Notes: a model not told the origin generated them from the letters alone. A DNA stretch of 64,000 nucleotides from DAHUXN01 sp963729815 (GCA_963729815.1 CAVSPU010000008.1:1-64000), one strand, 5' to 3'. Numbered from the stretch's first letter, positions 45,847 to 55,167 are shown. Program-made: numbers and translations.

Positions 45847-47124
45847 ATGCTTGACCTGAATTATTTCCGAGATCATCTTGATGAAATTGAGCGCATGCTC
45901 GCGAACCGTCACGCCAAGGTTGATCTCAACGCCTTTCGCAAGCTCGATGCGGAGCGCCGCAGACTCATCACCGACACAGAACGCCTCAAGGCCGAGCGCA
46001 ATAAAGGCAGCGATGAAGTCGCCAAACTGAAGAAATCCGGCAAGGATGCCGCTCCCCTGATGGCGCGAATGAAGCAGATCGCGGACGAAATCAAATTTGA
46101 GGACATTAAAGTCGCCGAGCTCGATGACCAGTTGCGCGATTTCATGCTCGCTGTCCCGAATATTCCGCATAGCTCCGTGCCGGTCGGCGAAGGTGCGGAA
46201 GGTAATGTCGAAGTGCGCCGCTGGGGCGCGCCCCCGAAATTCGATTTCACGCCCAAGCCGCATTGGGAAGTCGGCGAGAGCGCGGGAATTTTGGATTTGG
46301 AGCGCGCGGTAAAAATTGCCGGCGCGCGCTTCGCACTCTATCGCGGGGCTGGCGCACGGCTCGAACGCGCTCTTGCCAACTTCTTTCTCGACGTACACAC
46401 GCGCGAGCAGGGCTACATGGAGATTCTGCCTCCGTTCATCGTCAACACAGCATCGCTAATCGCCGATGGCAAGCTCCCGAAATTCGCCGGCGATATGTTC
46501 CGTCTCGAAAACACGGATCTTTGGCTGACGACAACGGCCGAAACCGAATTGACCAATCTTTACCGCGACGAAACTCTGGATGCTGACCTGCTTCCCATCA
46601 GTGTCTGCGCCTGGACCGCTTGCTTCCGCTCCGAAGCCGGCGCTGCGGGGAAAGACACGCGCGGGATCAAGCGCCAGCATCAGTTTCAAAAGGTTGAAAT
46701 GTTCAAGTTTACGCGCCCGGAAACGAGCTACGATGAGCTCGAAAAAATGGTCCGCAATGCCGAGGATTTGTTGCAACGCCTCGGCCTGCATTATCGCGTG
46801 ATGCAGCTTTGCACTGGCGATATGGGATTCGCTTCGTCAAAAACGTACGACATTGAGGTCTGGGTACCGTCGTCCAATGAATTCATGGAGATTTCCAGCT
46901 GCTCGAATTGCGAAGCGTTTCAGGCGCGCCGCGCTGCGATTCGCTACAAGCCCAAAGGAGGCAAGAGCGATTTTCTCCATACGCTCAATGGCTCCGGCCT
47001 GCCCACGGGCCGCACTTGGATTGCCATCGTCGAAAATTATCAACAGGCCGATGGCTCCATCGTCATTCCCGAGGTTCTCCGCCCCTATATGGGCATCGAC
47101 AAAATCCCCTCTCCGCAAAAATAG
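45847..47124 (+). CDS. serS: Seryl-tRNA synthetase
   Basis: A 425-residue class II synthetase. The start at 45847 gives MLDLNYFRDHLDEIERML, the family N-terminus; longer upstream frames read other genes out of phase. The N-terminal coiled-coil arm (~35-105) is rich in Lys, Arg and Glu. Motif 2 is in FRSEAGAAGKDTRGIKRQHQFQKVE and motif 3 in LNGSGLPTGRTWIAIVENYQQ. It charges tRNA-Ser and, given a selenocysteine system (selB is in this window), also tRNA-Sec. Confidence 0.96.
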   Translation: MLDLNYFRDHLDEIERMLANRHAKVDLNAFRKLDAERRRLITDTERLKAERNKGSDEVAKLKKSGKDAAPLMARMKQIADEIKFEDIKVAELDDQLRDFMLAVPNIPHSSVPVGEGAEGNVEVRRWGAPPKFDFTPKPHWEVGESAGILDLERAVKIAGARFALYRGAGARLERALANFFLDVHTREQGYMEILPPFIVNTASLIADGKLPKFAGDMFRLENTDLWLTTTAETELTNLYRDETLDADLLPISVCAWTACFRSEAGAAGKDTRGIKRQHQFQKVEMFKFTRPETSYDELEKMVRNAEDLLQRLGLHYRVMQLCTGDMGFASSKTYDIEVWVPSSNEFMEISSCSNCEAFQARRAAIRYKPKGGKSDFLHTLNGSGLPTGRTWIAIVENYQQADGSIVIPEVLRPYMGIDKIPSPQK

Positions 47125-47129
47125 ATTCC

Positions 47130-47178
47130 GAAAATGAAAAAGGCGCGGCGTCCTCGAATCGACGAGGCCAACCGCGCC
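47130..47178 (-). terminator. Rho-independent terminator for the small secreted protein gene
   Basis: On the minus strand a hairpin with outer stem GGCGCGG/CCGCGCC (47142-47148 with 47172-47178) and inner stem CCTCG/CGAGG (47152-47156 with 47163-47167) is followed by a T-rich run (reverse complement of 47130-47141). It stops leftward transcription after the gene ending at 47200; it also faces serS and could act both ways less well. Confidence 0.75.
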
Positions 47179-47199
47179 TGGGAACGGAAACCGCGGGAT

Positions 47200-47541
47200 C
47201 TACATCCCCGATGCTTTGATGTTGTCGACCTGGATCGAACCGTCTTTGTTCAACTCGCCCGTCAGCGTAACTTCGCTGCCGATCGCCGAATCCGTAACGG
47301 CATCCTGGTTTGCTATGGGATAAACCTTTTGCGTTTTCGTGTTCACGAAAACGTACTTGTCGCCCCTCTTGATGCAGGCCCTGGTACAGTCTGCTTTGGC
47401 CGCGTTCGCATCCTTGGCGCCGCACATCGCGCCGCTGATCCAGCCTGTCCATGTGTGCGATTTCGCATTCGCGCTGGGCATGACGCTGGCGGTGAGTATC
47501 AGCACGACGGCGAGGCCGAGCATGTTCAACAGCTTTTTCAT
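47200..47541 (-). CDS. Small secreted protein of unknown function
   Basis: 113 residues from the ATG at 47541, which has a strong AGGGAGGA site; the open frame continues upstream without support. A signal peptide (MKKLLNMLGLAVVLILTAS...ANA) is followed by HTWTGWISGAMCGAKDAN and CTRACIKRGDKYVFV, with three or four Cys that could form disulfides after export. The rest is beta-rich (GSEVTLTGELNKDGSIQVDNIK), OB-fold-like. Similar short secreted proteins are common in Acidobacteriota. No function known to me. Confidence 0.78.
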   Translation of the reverse strand: MKKLLNMLGLAVVLILTASVMPSANAKSHTWTGWISGAMCGAKDANAAKADCTRACIKRGDKYVFVNTKTQKVYPIANQDAVTDSAIGSEVTLTGELNKDGSIQVDNIKASGM

Positions 47542-47712
47542 TTGGTTCCTCCCTTTCGTATTTCTGTCTGGGCTTCCGCCGGCATGCACCCCGCCAACGG
47601 CACTTCCCCTGTCGCACGGAGTACGCCGGGGATTGACTGTTGGATGCCGGACTTAAATTTTGGCTTCAGACTTTCCTGCGCCACGCCCCATGCATCTCGG
47701 TACATGAGACGT

Positions 47713-48495
47713 TCACAGCGAGCCGATCAGTACTTTGGGGCCGGTTGGCCGAGGCGTGCCGCCCTCCGGCTCGACCGTCACGCAAAACCACTTGCACGCC
47801 ATTCCGGGGGGCACTTTTGCCATAGGCATCTTACCACTCCCAGTCGCGTCCGGCATGAAAATGCCTTCGCTGACAGGGTCGCCTGCAGCCGGAACGGCCC
47901 ACATCTGGTAAACCTTATTCGGCGGCGGCTCGGGTAAATCGGCGCTGTAGCACATCATTTGCATCCGAGGATTATATTTCACGGTGCCCCAAGCTTTCGG
48001 CATGTTCGGCGTGCCTGCAAGACTAACGGTCATCGTATCTTGTGCGGCGAGCATCGCCACAAGCGCCTGCGAATGATGGATCTGTTCTTGATCGGCTGCG
48101 ATTTGTTGGCGGACTTTCTCCAGTTGCTGATCGAGTCGGCGATTGCCGTACCAGAGAAAGGCCGTCAGGATGACGAGTCCGATTGCCGCCGGCGCCCAAA
48201 TCGTGTTCCACCAGCGCACAGCTGGCTGCGTTTCGTGAACACGAAGCGGAACGAAGCGCGTGGATTTTTCCGCGCGAACTTTTTCAAGCAGATGCTCCTT
48301 CACCGAGGCTGGGAGATTTTGTTCCCGCGCGGCCAGCGAAAGCAGCGCGATTTGGCCGCGCGCTTCCGCAAGTTTCCCCATGCACTCCGGGCACGAAGAC
48401 ACGTGCTCCTGAATCGCTTTGGTTTCTTCACCCTCGAGAACGCCGAGAGCGAAAAGCTCCAAGTCCTCATCCCGAATTGGATGGCTGTAGGTCAT
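47713..48495 (-). CDS. Anti-sigma factor (zinc finger plus RskA-like domain)
   Basis: A 260-residue regulator. The cytoplasmic N-terminus has the zinc anti-sigma motif HVSSCPEC (H-x3-C-x2-C, residues ~30-37). One membrane helix follows (WAPAAIGLVILTAFLWYG, ~97-114), then a coiled-coil segment and a periplasmic RskA-like domain (YSADLPEPPPNKVYQMWAV, GMACKWFCVTVEPEGG). It holds the sigma factor encoded just upstream (4-base overlap) until a signal causes release by proteolysis. Confidence 0.88.
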   Translation of the reverse strand: MTYSHPIRDEDLELFALGVLEGEETKAIQEHVSSCPECMGKLAEARGQIALLSLAAREQNLPASVKEHLLEKVRAEKSTRFVPLRVHETQPAVRWWNTIWAPAAIGLVILTAFLWYGNRRLDQQLEKVRQQIAADQEQIHHSQALVAMLAAQDTMTVSLAGTPNMPKAWGTVKYNPRMQMMCYSADLPEPPPNKVYQMWAVPAAGDPVSEGIFMPDATGSGKMPMAKVPPGMACKWFCVTVEPEGGTPRPTGPKVLIGSL

Positions 48496-49043
48496 GCTAG
48501 CGTCCGTTTCAAAATTTCCATTGCGGTGCGAATCCTTGTTTTCACAGTACCGAGCGGCGCGCCGGTATGATCGGCAATTTCGCTGTGCGACATCCCTTGA
48601 AAATAGGCGAACTCTATGGCTTCGCGCTGGCCGTCCGGCAGGCTGACGAGCGCAGCCTTCACGCGGCCAAGTAATTGGTTCTGTGCCGCTGCCGTTTCTA
48701 TATTGAATGGAAACACGACGTTGTTTTCAGCGGCTTCCTCCGCAGTGGGAGCGCGGCGGCGCAAGCGTGAAATTGAACGATTGCGCGCCGCAACAAGCAG
48801 CCATCCGGGCAGAGAACCTCGCTCGGGATCGAATTTTTCAGCGGTGCGCCAGACCTGGAAGAAGAGGTCCTGCAGGATTTCCTCGGCCGCGCCGGAGTCG
48901 CGAAGAATTCGCATGGCCTGTGCGTACACCAATCCGCTGTATCGGTCGTAGAGTGCCGCGAGCGCCGATTCGTCCCGATGGACGATCCGCTCGAGAAGCG
49001 ACCAATCCGATTCATTTGTTTCAGCGTCGTGCGCCCGATTCAC
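48492..49043 (-). CDS. ECF-family RNA polymerase sigma factor (SigK/SigL-like)
   Basis: A 183-residue group IV sigma factor. Region 2 has ALAALYDRYSGLVYAQAMRIL and AEEILQDLFFQVWRTAEKFD; region 4 has LPDGQREAIEFAYFQGMSHSEIADHTGAPLGTVKTRIR. The GTG start follows AGGAAAT. The gene is coupled with its anti-sigma factor. The upstream gap (49044-49384) should carry its promoter. Confidence 0.92.
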   Translation of the reverse strand: MNRAHDAETNESDWSLLERIVHRDESALAALYDRYSGLVYAQAMRILRDSGAAEEILQDLFFQVWRTAEKFDPERGSLPGWLLVAARNRSISRLRRRAPTAEEAAENNVVFPFNIETAAAQNQLLGRVKAALVSLPDGQREAIEFAYFQGMSHSEIADHTGAPLGTVKTRIRTAMEILKRTLA

Positions 49044-49171
49044 ATTTCCTCGACCGCTCTTAATTAGAGACTACGCGAAAACGGAGGATCCGGATTCCTA
49101 TGCGGCGCCTTTACTTCGTGGATAGCGCGCGCCGAGTTCTATGCGGCGACTTGCAAGGGTAATGGGGGCCG

Positions 49172-49199
49172 GTAAACGGGTCAAACTGTTTTGGTTTAC
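49172..49199. promoter_or_regulatory. Nested palindrome upstream of ECF sigma gene
   Basis: GTAAAC (49172-49177) pairs with GTTTAC (49194-49199), and inside them AAAC (49183) pairs with GTTT (49188) around one base. The layout could be a regulator site or a short hairpin in the leader. Function unknown. Confidence 0.3.
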
Positions 49200-49249
49200 A
49201 GATCACTTCCGCTCATCTCTGTTAGTCTAAGCTAATTATTATCAGCATG

Positions 49250-49270
49250 TTACATAAGAAATTCATGTAA
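49250..49270. promoter_or_regulatory. Inverted repeat TTACAT-N9-ATGTAA
   Basis: A perfect 6-bp inverted repeat with 9-base spacer, centred about 125 bases upstream of the YHS-domain gene start. It is compatible with a dimeric repressor or activator site. Nothing in the window identifies the regulator. Confidence 0.35.
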
Positions 49271-49384
49271 GCCCTTTAACCTCCGCATTTTCAGTCCTCG
49301 AGTACAATCTTGCGATTTTGCCCGCTTTCAATTGACTGCCACTCGCTGGTTGAATAAACTTCGGGCCTGAAGCAACTTACGGGG

Positions 49385-49753
49385 ATGCTGCGGAAGCTGC
49401 GCTACTGGCAAGATTTTTGGGTAGCGCGTGAAATCGCGGCCGAGGTTCGCTTGAAGTTTCTCGGACGATTTTTTCGATACATATTTTGGATTGTTGTCAC
49501 GGCTGGCATCACTTGGCTCGTGAGGAAAATGTTTCAGCAGGCGATGCGAACGTCAGTCGGCAGTCCGCGCGGCCCAGTACGCGTGGAACCGCCAGCCGCG
49601 CCGCAGCAACTATTCCGTGATCCGGTATGCGGAACGTACGTCGCGGAAAACATATCGCACTCACTGGTACAGGGTAGCCAGACGCTGCATTTTTGTTCCC
49701 GCAATTGCATCGAACAGTATCGCGCGGCGGACAGATTAGCAGCGGGAGCGTAA
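49385..49753 (+). CDS. Membrane-anchored YHS-domain protein
   Basis: A 122-residue protein with one membrane segment (FFRYIFWIVVTAGITWLV, ~31-48) and a C-terminal YHS/TRASH-like domain: DPVCGTYVAENISH and LHFCSRNCIEQY. The three cysteines are placed as metal ligands. Such domains bind copper or other metals in transporters and related proteins. It precedes gdhA by 19 bases. Role unknown. Confidence 0.75.
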   Translation: MLRKLRYWQDFWVAREIAAEVRLKFLGRFFRYIFWIVVTAGITWLVRKMFQQAMRTSVGSPRGPVRVEPPAAPQQLFRDPVCGTYVAENISHSLVQGSQTLHFCSRNCIEQYRAADRLAAGA

Positions 49754-49772
49754 GTCGAGGAGGAACGAAGGA

Positions 49773-51071
49773 ATGGCCATAAGCGCCAAAGCGGTTCCCC
49801 AGGCAATGCCGCGGATCGCGCCGCGAGAAGATCTCAATGTTTTTCGGATTTCGCAAATTCAATTCGACATCGCTGCCGAGCATTTGAAGCTCGAGACGGG
49901 GCTGCGGCAAGTGCTGCGCACTCCGAAGCGTGTCATGGAAGTGTCCGTGCCGGCGAAGATGGACAATGGCCAGGTGAAAGTTTTCACCGGCTATCGCGTG
50001 CAGCACAATATCGCGCGAGGCCCAGCCAAAGGCGGCCTTCGCTATCATCCGGGCGTGACGCTCGACGAAGTGAAAGCTCTCGCGATGTGGATGACCTGGA
50101 AAACCGCGGCCGTCAACATTCCATTTGGCGGCGCCAAGGGCGGCGTCATCTGCGATCCCAAACGCATGAGCAAGTCCGAACTCGAACGAATGACGCGGCG
50201 ATATTGTTCGGAAATCTTGCCCATCATCGGTCCCGAACGCGATATTCCGGCGCCGGACGTTTATACGGACTCGCAAACGATGGCGTGGATGATGGACACG
50301 TATTCGATGACGGTGGGTTATTCCGCACTCGGCATCGTCACCGGCAAGCCTGTGGCGCTAGGGGGCTCCGAAGGACGCAATGAAGCGACGGCGCGTGGCT
50401 GTATGTTTGTGGCAGAAGAAGCCTGTAAAGTCAAAAAAATGAGCTTGCGCGGCGCGACCGTGGCGATCCAGGGATTTGGCAACGCCGGCTCCATTGCGGC
50501 CCGCCTGTTCGCGGAGAAGAAGGCCAAAGTGATCGCCATCAGCGATTCGCGCGGCGGCGTTCATAATTCGCGCGGGATCGATCCCTATAAAGCGGCGCGG
50601 TATAAAGAACGTTCGGGGACGGTTGTTGGAATGCCGGGGACGTCGCGTATTTCGAATGACGATCTCCTGACGATGAAGTGCGACATTTTGATTCCCGCGG
50701 CGCTCGAAAATGTGATCACGCTGAACAATGCCGAGCAGGTTAAAGCTAAGATCATCGCCGAAGCTGCGAACGGCCCGACGACGCCGCACGCGGATGAAGT
50801 GTTGGCGAGACGCGGGATTATGGTTCTGCCCGATGTGCTGGCAAATTCGGGCGGCGTGACGACCAGCTACTTCGAATGGGTGCAGGATCTGCAGAGCTTC
50901 TTCTGGACCGAAGCGGAAGTGAACGCCAAGCTCGAAAGCGTGATGAAGCGCGCATTTCACGAAGTTCATGAAACCGCGCGTAAGAATCATGTGCATATGC
51001 GCACCGGCGCGTATATTTTGGCCGTTGGCCGTGTCGCTGACGCCACCATCGTGCGCGGTTTATTCCCCTAG
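49773..51071 (+). CDS. gdhA: Glutamate dehydrogenase (Glu/Leu/Phe/Val family)
   Basis: A 432-residue hexameric-type dehydrogenase. KVFTGYRVQHNIARGPAKGGLRYHP and AVNIPFGGAKGGVICDP contain the catalytic/substrate Lys residues; the catalytic Asp region is in PAPDVYTDSQTMAWMMDTYS. The Rossmann motif is AIQGFGNAGSIAARLF. It interconverts glutamate and 2-oxoglutarate plus ammonium. Coenzyme use (NAD or NADP) cannot be safely told from the residue after the glycine-rich loop. Start supported by GAGGAACGAAGG. Confidence 0.92.
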   Translation: MAISAKAVPQAMPRIAPREDLNVFRISQIQFDIAAEHLKLETGLRQVLRTPKRVMEVSVPAKMDNGQVKVFTGYRVQHNIARGPAKGGLRYHPGVTLDEVKALAMWMTWKTAAVNIPFGGAKGGVICDPKRMSKSELERMTRRYCSEILPIIGPERDIPAPDVYTDSQTMAWMMDTYSMTVGYSALGIVTGKPVALGGSEGRNEATARGCMFVAEEACKVKKMSLRGATVAIQGFGNAGSIAARLFAEKKAKVIAISDSRGGVHNSRGIDPYKAARYKERSGTVVGMPGTSRISNDDLLTMKCDILIPAALENVITLNNAEQVKAKIIAEAANGPTTPHADEVLARRGIMVLPDVLANSGGVTTSYFEWVQDLQSFFWTEAEVNAKLESVMKRAFHEVHETARKNHVHMRTGAYILAVGRVADATIVRGLFP

Positions 51072-51278
51072 GTTTTGCGCGGGCCCGAGTCTGAATTTCT
51101 AGCACGCCGCAATTCTTATGCCGCAAACGCACGCGGAGTAATCGCTCGAGGGGAACACTACTTGTTCGTCGCGTCAGAATACCCTTGCGCTTTGGGAAGC
51201 AAGGCGCGTACATTTTGAATTAGCCGGCGCGCAATCAGTGGCGCCGGCGTTTGTGCCTTGCGCGGAGGGCATGAAGCG

Positions 51279-52160
51279 TTGACGAACCATACGAACAATC
51301 ATCCACCGATTCTGCTGACAATTGCGGGGTTCGATCCCTCCTGCGGCGCGGGCGTGGCGGCCGACCTAAAAACTTTTGCAGCGCATAATTGCTACGGCGT
51401 TGCGGCGGTGACGGCGCTGACCGTGCAGTCGACGCAAGGCGTGGCCTCGGTGCATCCCACGCCCGCGGCGACGCTGCGCGCGCAACTCGACGCGCTGGCA
51501 AGCGACCTGACGATCGCCGCAGTGAAAATCGGGATGCTCGGTAATAAGGCCAACGCGGTCGCGGTCGCGGAATTCCTCGACAAGAACAAATTTCCGCACG
51601 TAGTGCTCGATCCCATCGTGAGATCTTCGGCTGGAAATGCGGAGTTGCTCGATACGAGTGGTGTGAAATTTCTGCGCGAGGAGTTGATGAAGCGCGCGAG
51701 CGTCATTACGCCGAACATGGAAGAAGCGGCGTTGCTCGCGGGCATGGAAGTGACAGACCTGGCAGGAATGAAGGCGGCGGCGTTGAAGCTGGTCGAGATG
51801 GGCGCGAAAGCGGTGATCGTCACGGGCGGCCACCTGGAAAAACCTGCCGACGTGCTCTGCGAGGGGAGCGAAGCAAATCCCTTCGGTGGCGATCACGTGA
51901 AGAGCGAGAATACGCATGGGTCCGGTTGCACTCTTTCGTCGGCGGTGGCGGCGCAGCTCGCGCTCGGGCAGCAATTGCGCGAGGCGCTGATTTTGGCGAA
52001 GGCGTATGTTTTCAAAGCAATCGAGAAAAGTTATTCAATCGGCAAAGGCGCAGGGCCCGTGAACCAACTGTATCGATTTCACCAGGAACCGCCCGCGCGA
52101 GGCGTCCACGAAGTGCCGCAGCATGGGATGCATCCCGCGGCGGAACCGGCCGCGCATTAG
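51279..52160 (+). CDS. thiD: Hydroxymethylpyrimidine/phosphomethylpyrimidine kinase
   Basis: About 293 residues from a TTG at 51279, which has GGAGGG nine bases upstream; another TTG at 51258 would add seven residues. ThiD motifs: ILLTIAGFDPSCGAGVAADLKTF, VKIGMLGN, VLDPIVRSSAGNAELLD, ITPNMEEAALLAG, AVIVTGGHLE and TGSG-type ENTHGSGCTLSSAVAAQLALG. It phosphorylates HMP and HMP-P for thiamine synthesis. The last 30 residues form a His/Pro-rich tail (FHQEPPARGVHEVP...) not usual in the family. No TPP riboswitch is recognisable upstream. Confidence 0.9.
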   Translation: MTNHTNNHPPILLTIAGFDPSCGAGVAADLKTFAAHNCYGVAAVTALTVQSTQGVASVHPTPAATLRAQLDALASDLTIAAVKIGMLGNKANAVAVAEFLDKNKFPHVVLDPIVRSSAGNAELLDTSGVKFLREELMKRASVITPNMEEAALLAGMEVTDLAGMKAAALKLVEMGAKAVIVTGGHLEKPADVLCEGSEANPFGGDHVKSENTHGSGCTLSSAVAAQLALGQQLREALILAKAYVFKAIEKSYSIGKGAGPVNQLYRFHQEPPARGVHEVPQHGMHPAAEPAAH

Positions 52161-52205
52161 ATTTTCTTCGTCGTTCCTGCACATGTTAACCGCGAGGAGC
52201 AAGCC

Positions 52206-52943
52206 ATGCCTGAAGTGAAGACTGAATCTATCATGCTCAAGGTTTCCGATGGCACTAGTATGCAAGCATTCATCGCTCATGCTGAGAGCGGCACCAAACT
52301 GCCGGGGATTCTCGTGTTTCAGGAAGCGTTTGGCGTAAACGCGCACATCCGTGATGTGACGCGGCGAATCGCGAAGCAAGGTTTCGTGGCGATCGCGCCG
52401 GAATTATTTCACCGCACTGCGCTGCCGGGATTCGAGGGCAGCTATTCGGATTTTCAATCCGTGATGCCGCATGTGATGGGGCTAAAAGATGCGCAGCTCG
52501 AAGCGGATATTCGCGCCGCGCACGAAGCACTGACGCGGCACAGCAGAGTTGATCCGGAGCGCACAGCGTGCATCGGATTCTGCATGGGCGGGCGCGTATC
52601 GTTTCTCGCGGATTTGATTTTGCCCGTGCGCGCCGCAATTTCGTTTTATGGCGGCGGGATTGCGAAGAACGAACGCGGCCCCGGGTTACTCGAGCGCGCA
52701 GGCGAGATTCGCGCGCCGATTCTTCTGTTTTGGGGCGGGCTCGATAAACACATCGGGCCGGAGCAGCGCCAGGCGGTTGGCGATGCATTGCGGAACGCAC
52801 GCAAGACGTTCGCGAGCATGGAATTCGCGGACGCGGACCACGGATTTTGTTGCGACGCGCGGCCGAGCTACAACGAAATGGCCGCGGAGCATGCGTGGGT
52901 GCTTTCGATGGCTTTTCTCGAAACAAATCTCAAGAACAAATAG
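52206..52943 (+). CDS. Dienelactone-hydrolase-family protein
   Basis: A 245-residue alpha/beta hydrolase. The nucleophile is Cys in IGFCMGGRV, the Asp is in WGGLDKHIGP, and the His in DADHGFCCD; this Cys-Asp-His triad defines carboxymethylenebutenolidase-like enzymes. It could hydrolyse lactones from aromatic breakdown, but it is not linked to the box genes (17 kb away). Start follows GAGGAGCAAGCC. Convergent with pyrC, with only 3 bases between stops. Confidence 0.86.
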   Translation: MPEVKTESIMLKVSDGTSMQAFIAHAESGTKLPGILVFQEAFGVNAHIRDVTRRIAKQGFVAIAPELFHRTALPGFEGSYSDFQSVMPHVMGLKDAQLEADIRAAHEALTRHSRVDPERTACIGFCMGGRVSFLADLILPVRAAISFYGGGIAKNERGPGLLERAGEIRAPILLFWGGLDKHIGPEQRQAVGDALRNARKTFASMEFADADHGFCCDARPSYNEMAAEHAWVLSMAFLETNLKNK

Positions 52944-52946
52944 AGT

Positions 52947-54212
52947 TCAGCTGCGCCAAGCGATTTTCCCGTCAACAATTGTCGCGACTGGGCCGCCGCG
53001 AAACTTGCGGCCGTCGAAAGGCGTGTTGCGTGAAAGGCTTGGAGACTCAGCGGCACGGTAGGTCCAGTCGCGTTCGGTCGAAAAAATCGTGATATCGGCT
53101 GGGGCGCCCACCTGCAATTTGTTTTCTTTGCCTAGAATCTTCGCGGGGCCGGTCGTGAACAACTCCATCATATGCATCAGCGAGATGCGATTGGTGTGGA
53201 CGAGCTGATCGAGCGCGAGCGCGATGGCCGTCTCGAAGCCGGTGATTCCGAAAGGCGCGCGATCGAATTCGACGTCCTTGCTCGCCGGATGATGCGGTGC
53301 GTGGTCGGTGGCAATCGCGTCGACGGTGCCATCAGCGAGGCCTTCCAGGAGAGCATCGCGATCTTCGCGCGAGGCGAGCGGAGGATTCATTTTGAAGTGC
53401 GAGTCGTACTGAACGTCTTCGTCGATGAGAGTGAAATGATGCGGTGTCACTTCGCACGTGACGCTCAGGCCGCGGCGCTTGGCGGAGCGAACATGTTCGA
53501 GCGAGCCGCGCGTGGACATATGCGCGATGTGCAGGCGCGCGCCCGTTAGCGATGCGATTTCGACGTCGCGGCCCACGCAGATGGACTCGGCCGCGGCTGG
53601 CATGCCCTTCAAGCCGAGACGAATCGACCGCGGGCCTTCGCGCATCACGCCGCCGGCGGCGAGCGACGAATCTTCGCAATGGTCGATTACCGGCATGTTC
53701 AGCGGCTGGCAATAATCCATCACTTGGCGAAGAAGGCGCGCGCTGGCAATGGGCTTGCCATCGTCGGTGACAGCGACCGCGCCGGCTTGTTGCATGGCCG
53801 CGATTTCGGCGAGCTGTTCGCCTTTGCTTTCCTTCGATGCTGCGCCGATGGGCCAAACGTGCACAAGAGAAACGGCCGCCGCGCGCTCGAGAATCGCGCG
53901 AGTGACCGAAGCGTTGTCATTCACCGGATGCGTGTTGGGCATTGGACACACAGCGGTGAATCCTCCGCGCGCCGCCGATTGCGTGCCGGATTCGATCGTC
54001 TCGGAGATTTCGCCGCCGGGCTCGCGCAGATGGCAGTGGAGGTCGATGAAGCCCGGCGCGACGATGCAATTGGCGGCATCGAGAACGATGGCATCGCCGG
54101 CGGAAATTCCGGCGCCGATTTTCGCGATCTTGCCTTTGTCGATGAGCACGTCGGCGCGCGAATCCGTTTTCGAGGCCGGATCTATCACGCGGCCATTCTT
54201 AATCAGAAGCAT
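52947..54212 (-). CDS. pyrC: Dihydroorotase
   Basis: A 421-residue class I dihydroorotase. The start at 54212 (MLLIKNGRVIDPAS) is the family one; a longer frame upstream overlaps pyrB. Zinc ligands are visible in APGFIDLHCHLREPG, with the usual D-HxH. Further metal/substrate residues are in VIDHCEDSS, LHIAHMSTRGSLE and DAIATDHAPHHP. It makes dihydroorotate from carbamoyl-aspartate. The start overlaps the pyrB stop by 14 bases. Confidence 0.93.
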   Translation of the reverse strand: MLLIKNGRVIDPASKTDSRADVLIDKGKIAKIGAGISAGDAIVLDAANCIVAPGFIDLHCHLREPGGEISETIESGTQSAARGGFTAVCPMPNTHPVNDNASVTRAILERAAAVSLVHVWPIGAASKESKGEQLAEIAAMQQAGAVAVTDDGKPIASARLLRQVMDYCQPLNMPVIDHCEDSSLAAGGVMREGPRSIRLGLKGMPAAAESICVGRDVEIASLTGARLHIAHMSTRGSLEHVRSAKRRGLSVTCEVTPHHFTLIDEDVQYDSHFKMNPPLASREDRDALLEGLADGTVDAIATDHAPHHPASKDVEFDRAPFGITGFETAIALALDQLVHTNRISLMHMMELFTTGPAKILGKENKLQVGAPADITIFSTERDWTYRAAESPSLSRNTPFDGRKFRGGPVATIVDGKIAWRS

Positions 54213-55167
54213 GCGAAGAATCCTTTGCGTGTTCTTGGGGATCGGCGGAGCCGGCGACGAGTTCGAAAAGAATTGCCATGCGAATGGCGAGCCCGTTGGT
54301 GACTTGTTCGAGAACGCATGACTGCGGACTGTCGGCAACCGCGGGGTCGATTTCCAGGCCGCGAATCATCGGGCCAGGATGCAAAACAATGGCGTCCGGA
54401 CGCGCGAGGCGCATGCGCGCGGGCGTCAATTGATACTGAAGGATGTAATCTTCCGCTGAAATCGCCGGCTCGTGCATGCGCTCCTGCTGGATTCGGAGCG
54501 CCATGATCACGTCGGCGCCGCCGAGGGCCTCTTCGATGCGGGGGACGCAGCGGACGCTGGGCCCGAGCGTTTCGAGCTCGCGCGGAAGCCACATCGCTGG
54601 CCCGCATAGCGTAATGCGCGCGCCGAATTTCGAGAGCAGATGAATATTCGAGCGCGCTACGCGGCTGTGAAGAATGTCGCCGATCATCGTTATGTGGATT
54701 CCGTCGAGCTCGCCTTTGCGGTCGCGAATCGTCAGGGCGTCGAGGAGCGCTTGCGTGGGATGCTCGTGCGTGCCGTCGCCCGCGTTGATGACGGGAACAT
54801 TGACGCGATGAGAGATGAATTCGGCGGCTCCAGAAGAGCTATGGCGGATCACTATGGCGTCTGGCTTCATGGCCTCAAGCGTGCGCACTGTGTCGCTGAG
54901 CGATTCGCCTTTCTTCAGGCTCGACGATTCGGCCTGGAGATTCATCTGGTCGGCGCCCAGGCGCGAGGCGGCAGTGGCAAAGCTGATTCGCGTACGCGTG
55001 GAATTCTCGAAAAAAGTGAGCGCGATCGTCTTGCCGCGCAGAGTAGCCAGTTTCTTTAAGGGATAGCGCTGGAATTCCTGGAAAGGCTTCGCCTGATCAA
55101 GAAGAAATACAATTTGTTCGCGATTCAGCGGCTCAATGCCCAGTAAATGACGGAAACGGTGCGACAC
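54199..55167 (-). CDS. pyrB: Aspartate carbamoyltransferase, catalytic chain
   Basis: A 322-residue transcarbamoylase with the carbamoyl-phosphate motif FFENSTRTRISF, aspartate-side HPTQALLDALTI and GDILHSRVARSN. It needs no PyrI here, as none is seen. GTG start behind GGGAGA. Part of a leftward pyrR-pyrB-pyrC unit. The C-terminal ~25 residues are longer than usual and overlap pyrC. Confidence 0.94.
   Translation of the reverse strand: MSHRFRHLLGIEPLNREQIVFLLDQAKPFQEFQRYPLKKLATLRGKTIALTFFENSTRTRISFATAASRLGADQMNLQAESSSLKKGESLSDTVRTLEAMKPDAIVIRHSSSGAAEFISHRVNVPVINAGDGTHEHPTQALLDALTIRDRKGELDGIHITMIGDILHSRVARSNIHLLSKFGARITLCGPAMWLPRELETLGPSVRCVPRIEEALGGADVIMALRIQQERMHEPAISAEDYILQYQLTPARMRLARPDAIVLHPGPMIRGLEIDPAVADSPQSCVLEQVTNGLAIRMAILFELVAGSADPQEHAKDSSHASD

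Larger units (their letters stand above)
49044..49384. other. Intergenic region between sigma factor and YHS-domain gene
   Basis: About 340 AT-richer bases without a gene. It holds divergent promoters for the leftward ECF-sigma unit and the rightward YHS-gdhA unit. Two inverted-repeat groups are visible and listed separately. No sure -35/-10 pair is assigned. Confidence 0.45.

Noticed and set aside
51072..51278. Possible TPP riboswitch before thiD
   Set aside because: I could not find the conserved CUGAGA and ACCUGA elements in this gap.
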